From Gammaproteobacteria bacterium (GTDB taxonomy: Bacteria > Pseudomonadota > Gammaproteobacteria > SZUA-140), in assembly GCA_026982145.1 (NCBI GenBank), contig JALSHQ010000284.1, positions 1-15,242 on the forward strand: a DNA stretch of 15,242 bases, in the 5' to 3' direction. The translations under genes were made by a program, and so were the position numbers. How positions within the stretch are numbered: position 1 is the stretch's first letter; each line of letters begins with the position of its first letter. The notes under the pieces are model-generated. The model was not told the DNA's origin, did not search any database, and was given only the letters and a program-made list of their open reading frames with translations. Shown one piece after another: positions 6,712 through 14,011 of the stretch.

Positions 6712-9006
6712 TTAGCCTGCTTTCTTAACGCGGATGCGCGTCTTGTCACCCTGCGCTTCGGTTTCAAGGATCTCATGCCCTTCGCTGGCGAGGCTGGAGG
6801 AGACCTGCTCCGACGGCTCACCGCTAGTGAAAAGGAAATCGACCACTTCACCCGTTGAAAATTTACGCAGTTCATTACGTGCTTTGATGTAGTGCAGCGG
6901 GCAACCAAAGGTGCTGAGGTCGATCGCTTCAGCCGCTGTTTCGACACCCGCCGCAGGCATCGCCGGGACAGAGGCGCTGAGGTCGAGCTGTTGGTCGATG
7001 GTCTGGCAGGCGTTAGCGGCCTCAATCGTCCAGTGATCCATCGCCTGAGCCAGTTCGGCAAAGCTTGCGTCATCGAACTCATTTTGCAATTCAGTGATCA
7101 GCTCACCAAATTCAGCAACCTGCTGCCCAAGATTAGCCTGTGCTGGTAGCACGGTCTGGAGCAGTTTGCCGATCTCCTGCAGATCATCAAGTGGCTTTTC
7201 ACCCGCGAGGAAGAGCAGTGACTGCCCCACGCGGCGTCCCACTTCGGCGGCACACTCCAGCGCGTCATCATATTTACGCTGTAGCAGAAAGGCGTTGCGA
7301 TAGGTGCGTTCGGTGGCGGCTTCAGAGAAGTTGGCCGCGACCGTCTCTTGTGCAGCACCTGAACATTCACCACCACCGAGTTGCAGTACTTTGAAGTCAG
7401 CCTCATCGCCGTGATCATTCATCACATCGGCCATTTCATGCGCTTCGATGGTCGCAATATCAACCAGCAGTTCTTTAAAGTAGGCGGTGTCCTTGTTTTG
7501 CGCCCAGTTAAAAAAGCTCTCCTCGCCACTGTGATCAGAGTTGTACGTTGCCTTCACTTTTTCGATAGCCGTTTCGATGCGCGCCGAAGGCACGGTGGGC
7601 CCTTTGATCGCAATTGCGCCACCGTTGCGGCCGTCACCACCGATGTACATCTGGTAATGGGGAACCAACTTGCCATGTTTGCGCTTGCCTTCACCATAGA
7701 TGCCGATATCGCCAGTCTCAGGTTGTGCGCAGCCGTTATGACAGCCTGAGACGCGAATCCGCAGATCACCTTCGCCGCCGCTCAGTTTAGGGCCAAGGAT
7801 GGTGGAGGAGGTGATGCCGAGGCGACAGGTGGAGGTGCCGGGGCAGGCGACTACGTCGTCACCGGTTTCGGGTTGTTTGAGTGAGAGCGCTTCTAGGTCG
7901 GTACGTACTGCGGTGATCTTCTCATCAGGCACGCCGACGAGGACCAAGTTTTGATCCTGCGTGGTGCGGATATCATTGATGTTGTGGCTGCGCATCAGTG
8001 TTGCGAGGCCGCGTAGCTGTGCCACGGTGATGTCACCAATCGGCAGGGCGATCGGGAAGATATTCAGACCAGCCTGTTTCTGTGCTAGCACCGCACGGGG
8101 CGCGCCGGGATTGTTGTAGCCGTTGCCAGATTGCGGCTCAACCCACTCGGCGGCTGGCAATGTTTTATCTGCCAGCGCGGTAATGGTGCGTGCCAGCTCT
8201 TCCCGGTATTTCTCGACGAAGCCCTCTTTGCCAAACTTATCGACCAGAAACTTGATGCGGGATTTGGCGCGCATGCGACGGTTGGAGTAGCGGTTATGGA
8301 GCGAGATGATCGCTTCCATTGAAGCGAGCAGCTGTTTTTCAGGGATAAACTCTTCAACCGTGATCGCGTGGCGAGGCTTGTGGCCAAGGCCGCCACCGGC
8401 AAGGATCTTAAAGCCCGGCACTCCATTCTGTTTGATCGCAACCACGCCGAGGTCGTGAATCATCGCTTGAGAGCAGTCAGACTCACAACCCGAAAAGCTC
8501 ATCTTGAATTTACGTGGCAGATGCTGGGTCAGCGGGTAGCGCAAAAAATGCTGCACCACGTTATTCAGTATCGGTGAGATGTCGGTGTGCTCATGTGGGC
8601 AGACACCCGCCAGTGGGCAGCCGGTAATGTTACGCACGGTGTTGTTGCACGCTTCACGTGAGGTCAGATTGGCTTTCGCTAACAGGCGAATCGCATCGGG
8701 TGTCTTTTCCAGTGGGATGTAATGGATCTGAATGGCCTGACGGGTAGTGACATGCGCGATGCCGTGCTGAGAGTATTTTTCAACCACATCCGCCACATGC
8801 TCAGCTTGCTCAGCATTGAACTGACCCGCAGGCAGTTTGATGCGGACCATATTAACGCCTTCCTGACGCTGGCCGTAGATGCCCTGTTGCAGGCGCATCG
8901 ACTGAAAACGGTCATGATCGATCCGTTCATCAAGGAACGCCTGCAGCGTCTCTTCATAACGAACAATCTCTTCATCACTGGTTAATGGTTTTGTTATAAC
9001 CGCCAT
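6712..9006 (-). CDS. cysI: Sirohaem sulfite reductase fused to a HEPN-like helical region and a TusA-like sulfur-carrier domain
   Basis: Predicted six-electron reduction of sulfite to sulfide in the cytosol. Residues ~1-480 are a nitrite/sulfite reductase: ferredoxin-like half-domains (VTTRQAIQIHYIPLEKTPDA at 86-105; IRTTQDQNLVLVGV at 346-359), sirohaem-contacting basic residues, and the C-terminal cluster set C388-x5-C394 and C422-x3-C426. The N-terminal half carries the same pattern, C130-x5-C136 and C174-x3-C178. Residues ~495-685 are mostly helical, with LGGGECSG at 543-550, similar to HEPN-like extensions I recall behind some nitrite/sulfite reductases. Residues ~695-764 resemble TusA/SirA, with the carrier Cys702 in FGCPLHYIKARNEL. 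E. coli CysI is ~570 aa; this is 764. No flavoprotein partner is seen, so ferredoxin is the likely donor. ATG 9006 follows GGAGAGAA. It lies 53 nt after the TSUP gene. The symbol is used by role; orthology with E. coli cysI is not certain. Confidence 0.9.
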   Translation of the reverse strand: MAVITKPLTSDEEIVRYEETLQAFLDERIDHDRFQSMRLQQGIYGQRQEGVNMVRIKLPAGQFNAEQAEHVADVVEKYSQHGIAHVTTRQAIQIHYIPLEKTPDAIRLLAKANLTSREACNNTVRNITGCPLAGVCPHEHTDISPILNNVVQHFLRYPLTQHLPRKFKMSFSGCESDCSQAMIHDLGVVAIKQNGVPGFKILAGGGLGHKPRHAITVEEFIPEKQLLASMEAIISLHNRYSNRRMRAKSRIKFLVDKFGKEGFVEKYREELARTITALADKTLPAAEWVEPQSGNGYNNPGAPRAVLAQKQAGLNIFPIALPIGDITVAQLRGLATLMRSHNINDIRTTQDQNLVLVGVPDEKITAVRTDLEALSLKQPETGDDVVACPGTSTCRLGITSSTILGPKLSGGEGDLRIRVSGCHNGCAQPETGDIGIYGEGKRKHGKLVPHYQMYIGGDGRNGGAIAIKGPTVPSARIETAIEKVKATYNSDHSGEESFFNWAQNKDTAYFKELLVDIATIEAHEMADVMNDHGDEADFKVLQLGGGECSGAAQETVAANFSEAATERTYRNAFLLQRKYDDALECAAEVGRRVGQSLLFLAGEKPLDDLQEIGKLLQTVLPAQANLGQQVAEFGELITELQNEFDDASFAELAQAMDHWTIEAANACQTIDQQLDLSASVPAMPAAGVETAAEAIDLSTFGCPLHYIKARNELRKFSTGEVVDFLFTSGEPSEQVSSSLASEGHEILETEAQGDKTRIRVKKAG

Positions 9007-9059
9007 TACTTCTCTCCTGCCCTGATTGCGGGCGATATTGTTGTTCAGTTCTTTGTTTT

Positions 9060-9848
9060 TTATGAAAACACAGCAAATTTAAGTCCGATCAGCAACAGCA
9101 TGGTAGCCAAGATCGGGCGCATTACTTTTTCCGAAATAACGGTGCTCATATGGCTACCGACAAAGATACCGGGCAGTGAGCCAGCGAGTAAATAGGCCAG
9201 CAGTGTGTAATCAACGGTGCCCATCTGCATATGTCCCATGCCTGCAACGGCCGTGAGCGGCACGGCGTGAGCGAGATCCGTGCCGACAACGCGCATGGTG
9301 GGCAGTGATGGATACAAAAACAGCAGTATCGCTGCACCAAATGCACCGGCTCCGATGGAGGTGATGGGTACCAGAATGCCTAAAAGCACGCCAGCGAATA
9401 TGGTAACGGGTGTGCGCAATTGTTTCCAGTTTGGCAGTAATCTTTTAATCCCTTCACCAGAGTGCTGGATGGTGTTTTTGAGGTAAAGGGCGAAGGCGGT
9501 TAAAATCAGCGCAACGCCCAACCAGGTGTTGACCAGCGCATCGATCTGAAAGTCGGGTGAATGAGTGAGTACGTTATCCAGTACATAAACTGTCAGGACG
9601 GCAGTCGGCAGGCTGCCAAGTGACATCCAACCGACGATATTCCAGCAGATGGTGCCGCGGCGATTGTGCGAGATGATGCCGCCGGTTTTGGTGATGGCGG
9701 CAAAGAGCAGGTCAGTGCCGACAGCGACGATTGGCTGCACGTTGAAGGCAAAGATCATCAGGGGAGTCATCAGCGAGCCGCCGCCCACGCCGGTAAGCCC
9801 GACGAGCACGCCAACGGCAAAGCCCGAGATGATATAGATCCATTCCAC
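9060..9848 (-). CDS. TSUP/TauE-SafE family membrane permease, probably for a sulfur oxyanion
   Basis: A 262-aa inner-membrane protein with about eight hydrophobic segments. The two internally related halves carry the family's glycine-rich motifs: GLTGVGGGSLMTPLM at ~18-32 and SIGAGAFGAAILLFLYPS at ~164-181, each followed by VGTDL. Family members export or import sulfite, sulfoacetate, sulfate or related organic anions. Lying first in the operon with sulfite reductase and cysH, under a divergent cysB, it probably supplies sulfate or handles sulfite; direction and substrate are not shown by the sequence. The start is GTG 9848: an in-frame TAG lies about nine codons upstream and there is no ATG between. 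The Shine-Dalgarno is weak. Confidence 0.88.
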   Translation of the reverse strand: MEWIYIISGFAVGVLVGLTGVGGGSLMTPLMIFAFNVQPIVAVGTDLLFAAITKTGGIISHNRRGTICWNIVGWMSLGSLPTAVLTVYVLDNVLTHSPDFQIDALVNTWLGVALILTAFALYLKNTIQHSGEGIKRLLPNWKQLRTPVTIFAGVLLGILVPITSIGAGAFGAAILLFLYPSLPTMRVVGTDLAHAVPLTAVAGMGHMQMGTVDYTLLAYLLAGSLPGIFVGSHMSTVISEKVMRPILATMLLLIGLKFAVFS

Positions 9849-10015
9849 TGTGATATGTCCGGTACCTGTTATCTAACCAGGTGATATTTATGGCTTCTTT
9901 CTATTATTCGACGGTTTTAAGGGGGGCGATTCTAGCATAGATCTATATTGCCTATAATAACAAATAGTGCTATCAATAGAATTATTAGTTATATAGATGG
10001 CAGTCGGGAGTGATC
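9849..10015. promoter_or_regulatory. Divergent cysB / TSUP-cys operon control region with clustered ATAG/CTAT half-sites
   Basis: This 167-bp gap must hold both promoters. A TATAAT at 9953-9958 could be the cysB -10, but its -35 (TTCTAG, 9930-9935) is poor. Four ATAG (9937, 9964, 9976, 9993) and three CTAT (9943, 9952, 9970) occur within 60 bp; 9937-9946 is the perfect palindrome ATAGATCTAT. Such AT-rich dyads fit LysR-type operators, and CysB self-control is the natural guess, but CysB sites have no firm consensus. A G-rich run lies at 9920-9927. Confidence 0.5.
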
Positions 10016-10930
10016 ATGAATTTTCAGCAACTGCGCTACATCCGCGAAGTCGAGCGTTGTGGGCTTAATATTTCAAACGCCGCGGCTGCGCTGCACACTG
10101 CTCAACCGGGGGTGAGTCATCAGATTCGCCAGTTGGAAGCGGAGCTGAATGTGCAGATCTTTGAGCGCAATGGCAAGCGCCTTGTCGGCGTGACCCAGCC
10201 GGGGCGGGCGGTGTTGGCGATGGCGGAGCGGGTGTTGCGTGAGCTGGAGCACATTAAGCAGGTCGGGTTTGAGTTCACCCACGAAGCGAGTGGTAGCCTC
10301 TCGATCGCCACCACTCACACTCAGGCCTGTTATGCGCTGCCGCCAGTGATCAAACGTTTTACCGAACTTTACCCCAATGTGCGGCTCCACCTACACCAAG
10401 GAAGCCCGACACAAATCGCCCAGCTTGCGGCCTCCGGCGTGGCTGATGTGGCGATTGCGACGGAGGGGATCGACCTCGACGAAGATTTGGCGATGATGCC
10501 CTGCTACCAGTGGAATCGCTGTGTCATCGCGCCGCAGGGGCACGAAATCTTGAGTGGCTCGCCGCTGACGCTGGAGGCGATCGCCAGCTATCCGATCGTC
10601 ACCTACGATTTTGCCTATGCCGGGCGCACCAAAATCAACCGCGCATTTGAAGCGGCCGGGCTGCGCCCCAATATGGTACTCACCGCGCTCGATGCGGATG
10701 TGATTAAAACCTATGTGAAGCTTGGCCTAGGGGTTGGGCTGGTGGCATCGATGGCCTATGATTCGGCGCGCGACAGTGCGCTGGGAATGGTTGATGCCGC
10801 ACACCTGTTTGAAGCGAGCACCACTCACATTGGGATCCGTCGTGGCAGCTACCTGCGCGGGTTTCATTACGCTTTTATTGAGATGTTCGCGCCGCACCTT
10901 GACCGCAAGGCGGTCGATGCAGCGATGTAA
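10016..10930 (+). CDS. cysB: CysB-type LysR-family transcriptional regulator
   Basis: Regulates sulfur assimilation genes in response to O-acetylserine-type inducers and sulfur anions; a cytosolic tetramer in the known family. The N-terminal winged HTH (residues ~1-60: NFQQLRYIREVE, AAALHTAQPGVSHQIRQLE, LNVQIFERNGK) is followed by the substrate-binding domain with the CysB signature SIATTHTQACYALP (96-109), LHLHQGSPTQIA (125-136) and TALDADVIKTYVKLGLGVG (223-241). Thr100, Thr102 and Gln103 of the known anion pocket are kept, but position 105 is Cys (Arg in E. coli) and position 202 is Ala (Thr in E. coli). It is 304 aa against 324 in E. coli, missing the C-terminal tail. I chose ATG 10016, with CGGGAG at 10005-10010; GTG 10010 sits on that site. 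It is divergent from the TSUP-reductase-cysH operon. Confidence 0.93.
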   Translation: MNFQQLRYIREVERCGLNISNAAAALHTAQPGVSHQIRQLEAELNVQIFERNGKRLVGVTQPGRAVLAMAERVLRELEHIKQVGFEFTHEASGSLSIATTHTQACYALPPVIKRFTELYPNVRLHLHQGSPTQIAQLAASGVADVAIATEGIDLDEDLAMMPCYQWNRCVIAPQGHEILSGSPLTLEAIASYPIVTYDFAYAGRTKINRAFEAAGLRPNMVLTALDADVIKTYVKLGLGVGLVASMAYDSARDSALGMVDAAHLFEASTTHIGIRRGSYLRGFHYAFIEMFAPHLDRKAVDAAM

Positions 10931-11051
10931 AACTGCCTCAGGCGGCACGATACTGCGTTAAAATCCAGCTCATAAATACTCATTTACTGCACGTAAACTC
11001 CGTTTTCTTCGCCGAATTTCGCCTTGTTTCGTATTCTCCTGAGGCAGTTTT
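10929..11051. repeat. 14-bp perfect inverted repeat enclosing 95 nt between convergent cysB and topA
   Basis: AAAACTGCCTCAGG (10929-10942) is the exact reverse complement of CCTGAGGCAGTTTT (11038-11051). The left arm begins in the stop codon of cysB. The inside is non-coding and has a small central hairpin TTTAC-TGCAC-GTAAA. In either transcription direction the outer stem ends in a T run, so it could act as a bidirectional terminator for cysB and topA. The terminal repeats with a structured core also resemble a small non-autonomous element or dispersed intergenic repeat. No target-site duplication is evident. Confidence 0.7.
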
Positions 11052-11086
11052 TGAGTTCAGAGGCTCTCGTGTACGAGTGTGCTGGG

Positions 11087-13402
11087 CTACTCTTCTTCGG
11101 TTGGATTACCCTCTTCATCCGCGGCTGCAGCGTAGCCACACTCCTTCTGCGGGCAGACCAGCTCCGTCCCTTTGCGTTTGGTGGTCTTGAGCGACAGGAT
11201 CGGCCAGCCGCAATCGGGGCACGCCCTCTCAATCGGTTTGTTCCAGATCGCGTAGCTGCAATCTGGGTAACGGCTACAGGAGAAGAAGATTTTGCCGCGA
11301 CGTGATTTACGCTGCAGGATCGTCCCCTGTTTGCACTCTGGGCACTCCACTTCGGTGTCGCTGGGCTGCTCAATGGGTTCGATATGTTTACACTTTGGGT
11401 AGTTGCTACAGCCGATGAATTTGCCGTAGCGGCCGTGGCGAATGATCAGGTCTGACTCGCAATCGGGGCAGTTGCGCCCTTCAACCTTTTCAGGTTCAGT
11501 GCTTTCGCCATCGTCACCGAGGTTGCGGGTGTAGTCACACTCCGGAAAGGCAGTGCAGCCGACGAAACGGCCGCGACGCCCTAGGCGGATCGAGAGTGGC
11601 TTCTCACACTTAGGGCAGTTCTCATCCATCGCTTCTTGGGTAACATCTTTACGCTGCACGCTCTTTTCTTTGTCATCGACGAGTGCTTTGAAGGGGATCC
11701 AAAAATCCTTCATCAGCGGGACCCACTCTTTTTCACCACGCGAGATCGCATCGAGTTCATCTTCGAGGTTCGCGGTGAAGTTGTAATCAACGTACTGAGT
11801 AAAATGTTCGGTCAGAAATTTATTGACCACTCGGCCCACATCCGTTGGCCTAAAGCGTTTTTTCTCAAGCTCGACATAGTCACGCGCCTGCAATGTTGAG
11901 ATGATGCTGGCGTAGGTTGAAGGGCGGCCGATGCCGTGCTCCTCAAGCGTTTTCACCAGACTCGCCTCGGTATAGCGCGGTGGTGGCTCGGTGAAATGTT
12001 GCTCAGGTTGTATCTCCAACAGCTTAACTTCATCACCCTCTTTTAGCGGCGGTAGCAGCTTGTCATCATCGTTCTCTTTGCTGTCGTCGAGTCCTTCCTG
12101 ATAGACCGCCATAAAACCAGGTTTGACGATGGTCGAACCGGTGGCACGGAAGGTATTACCCTTACCAGCGCTGAGATCAATACCAACCATATTGATGGTC
12201 GCGTGGATCATCTGACAGGCGACGGTGCGCTTCCAGATCAGACTGTAAAGCTTGTATTGATCGGCGCTCAGTTTATCTTTGATCGATTCAGGGTCGAGCG
12301 AGACAACCGTGGGGCGGATCGCCTCATGCGCCTCCTGTGCATTTTTCGATTTGGTCTTGTAGCTCTTCGGCTCTTTAGGCAGGTTCTCTTTGCCGTAGCG
12401 CTCGCTGATCAGCTCACGCAGCTGCTCCACCGCCTCGGCGGCGAGGTTGACCGAATCGGTACGCATATAGCTGATCAGACCGACTGTTTCGTCGCCAATG
12501 TCGATTCCTTCATAGAGCTGCTGTGCGGTACGCATGGTGCGCTGTGCGGTAAAACTGATTTTGCGCGACGCCTCCTGTTGCAGCGTCGAGGTGGTAAACG
12601 GTGCGGCGGGATTGCGACGGCGCTGTTTCTTCTCAACTTTCTCAACAGTGAGTTTGCCAGCGGCCGCTTTGTCGATCGCTTTATGTGCTTTAGCGGCTGT
12701 TTTTTCATCGGTGATGCTGAACTGTTCCAGCTTCTCACCTTTGTAGTAGGTCAATTTGGCGCTGAAGCACTCTTTTTTCTTGGTTTTATTTTGGGTCTGA
12801 AGGTCAGACTCCATCGTCCAATATTCGCGTTTTACAAAGCGTTCGATCTCATCTTCACGCTCGGCGATCATGCGCAGCGCAGGGCTTTGAACGCGACCGG
12901 CGGAGAGACCGCGGCGGATTTTTTTCCACAACAGTGGCGAGAGGTTAAAGCCCACCAAGTAGTCGAGCGCGCGGCGTGCCTGCTGCGCATTGACCATGTC
13001 GATGGAGAGTTCGCGCGGATTAGCGACCGCTTCATTCACCGCTTTCTTGGTGATTTCGTTGAAGGCGATGCGATAGACCTTAATTTTTTTGAAGGCTCTT
13101 TTCTTTTTCAGGATCTCTAGCAGATGCCATGAGATTGCCTCACCTTCCCTATCCGGATCTGTTGCGAGGTAGAGGTTGTCGACATTTTTCAGCGCCTTGA
13201 CGATGGCGTCGGTATGTCTGGCATTCTTTTCGATGAGCTGATATTTCATCGCAAAGTCGTTGTCCGGGTCGACCGCCCCTTCTTTGGGCAGCAAGTCGCG
13301 CACATGGCCGTATGAGGCGAGGATCTCAAAATCCTTACCCAAATATTTTTTGAGTGTTTTTGATTTGGCCGGTGATTCGACGATGACAAGATTTTTGCTC
13401 AT
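11087..13402 (-). CDS. topA: DNA topoisomerase I (type IA)
   Basis: Relaxes negative supercoils through a transient 5'-phosphotyrosine link. Residues 1-~150 are the TOPRIM domain (VIVESPAKSKTL at 6-17; acidic triad region DPDREGE at 82-88). The catalytic tyrosine is Tyr312 in LISYMRTDSVNL, and HGIGRPSTYASI at 489-500 is also typical. The C-terminus carries four four-cysteine zinc-ribbon repeats: C596/599/616/622, C645/648/665/671, C687/690/709/715 and C728/731/750/755. At 771 aa it is shorter than E. coli TopA (865) because the C-terminal tail is smaller. ATG 13402 lacks a clear Shine-Dalgarno. A TATAAT on the minus strand (13418-13423) just upstream would give a very short leader. It follows smg by 109 nt in the same direction, an arrangement common in gammaproteobacteria. 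Confidence 0.97.
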   Translation of the reverse strand: MSKNLVIVESPAKSKTLKKYLGKDFEILASYGHVRDLLPKEGAVDPDNDFAMKYQLIEKNARHTDAIVKALKNVDNLYLATDPDREGEAISWHLLEILKKKRAFKKIKVYRIAFNEITKKAVNEAVANPRELSIDMVNAQQARRALDYLVGFNLSPLLWKKIRRGLSAGRVQSPALRMIAEREDEIERFVKREYWTMESDLQTQNKTKKKECFSAKLTYYKGEKLEQFSITDEKTAAKAHKAIDKAAAGKLTVEKVEKKQRRRNPAAPFTTSTLQQEASRKISFTAQRTMRTAQQLYEGIDIGDETVGLISYMRTDSVNLAAEAVEQLRELISERYGKENLPKEPKSYKTKSKNAQEAHEAIRPTVVSLDPESIKDKLSADQYKLYSLIWKRTVACQMIHATINMVGIDLSAGKGNTFRATGSTIVKPGFMAVYQEGLDDSKENDDDKLLPPLKEGDEVKLLEIQPEQHFTEPPPRYTEASLVKTLEEHGIGRPSTYASIISTLQARDYVELEKKRFRPTDVGRVVNKFLTEHFTQYVDYNFTANLEDELDAISRGEKEWVPLMKDFWIPFKALVDDKEKSVQRKDVTQEAMDENCPKCEKPLSIRLGRRGRFVGCTAFPECDYTRNLGDDGESTEPEKVEGRNCPDCESDLIIRHGRYGKFIGCSNYPKCKHIEPIEQPSDTEVECPECKQGTILQRKSRRGKIFFSCSRYPDCSYAIWNKPIERACPDCGWPILSLKTTKRKGTELVCPQKECGYAAAADEEGNPTEEE

Positions 13403-13417
13403 TCAGAAGCCATACGT

Positions 13418-13423
13418 ATTATA
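13418..13423 (-). promoter_or_regulatory. Possible topA -10 box
   Basis: A perfect TATAAT reads on the minus strand 16-21 nt before the topA start. The matching -35 position (TTACAT with 17-nt spacing) is poor, and the predicted leader would be under 15 nt, so this is tentative. Confidence 0.3.
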
Positions 13424-13511
13424 TTAGTCTTTAGTGAGGTATGTAATTAATAGCGCCGGGCGCAGGTTACCCCGGTTAGCGGCACATCTCTGTGTGTGAT
13501 TAGAACCGCCC

Positions 13512-14000
13512 CTAGTGCAGTGTGGTTTCCATGCCGTCGAAGACGATATCCTCGACCCAGCTGAAGGCGGCCTCTTGTCCCGGTTGGTTGAAGAGCACCA
13601 TCAGCACGATCCACTTAAGCTCATCCAGATCGATGGTGTTGGCTTCAAGTGCCAGCGCGCGATCAATGATCAATTCACGGGTAGCGGGCAGTAACACGTT
13701 GGTCTGCTCGAGAAAAAGCAGAAAACCGCGGCTCTCCGGTTCGAGTCGTTCAATCTCATCTACACTATAAATGCGCATCGCATCGGATGAAGAGTGAACC
13801 TCAGTCAGGCCAAACCCGTCCTCTTCTCGCTGTTGTGAGAGATCTTCGAGCCACAGGAATGCTTTGCCGATTTCGCCTTGTGAAAAGCCGGCCTCTTCGA
13901 GCCGTATTTTTAATGAATCATGATCTGGGCTGATTTCTGCCTCTTCACTTATATAGTGCTCGAAGAGGTACATCAGCACATCCAGCATGTTTTCTTTCAT
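13512..14000 (-). CDS. smg: Smg family protein (DUF494)
   Basis: A small acidic cytosolic protein of ~162 aa, the usual family length (~157). Family features: the N-terminal ENMLDVLMYLFEHYI, the EEAGFSQGEIGKAFLWLEDL helix pair, RIYSVDEIERLEPESRGFL, and the C-terminal DLDELKWIVLMVLFN. Its biochemical role is not established; it is regularly encoded between dprA and topA in gammaproteobacteria, as here. ATG 14000 has AAGGA at ~14008-14012 on the minus strand; a TTG one codon upstream is less likely. It starts 11 nt after the dprA stop, so the two are probably co-transcribed and perhaps translationally linked. Confidence 0.92.
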   Translation of the reverse strand: MKENMLDVLMYLFEHYISEEAEISPDHDSLKIRLEEAGFSQGEIGKAFLWLEDLSQQREEDGFGLTEVHSSSDAMRIYSVDEIERLEPESRGFLLFLEQTNVLLPATRELIIDRALALEANTIDLDELKWIVLMVLFNQPGQEAAFSWVEDIVFDGMETTLH

Positions 14001-14011
14001 CAAATAAATCC

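Noticed and set aside
6567..7082. A 171-codon minus-strand frame overlapping the 3' end of the sulfite reductase gene
   Set aside because: It is in another frame of the TusA-like coding region, has an Arg/Ser-rich low-complexity translation, and would run over the hairpin before cysH.
12203..13120. A 305-codon open frame on the plus strand inside topA
   Set aside because: It lies opposite the topA coding strand, which has full family conservation; the frame is a shadow caused by topA codon usage and has no recognisable domain.
13440..13511. Terminator between smg and topA
   Set aside because: The possible stems (CCGGG/CCCGG and GCGG/CCGC) are short or heavily bulged and lack a T tract.
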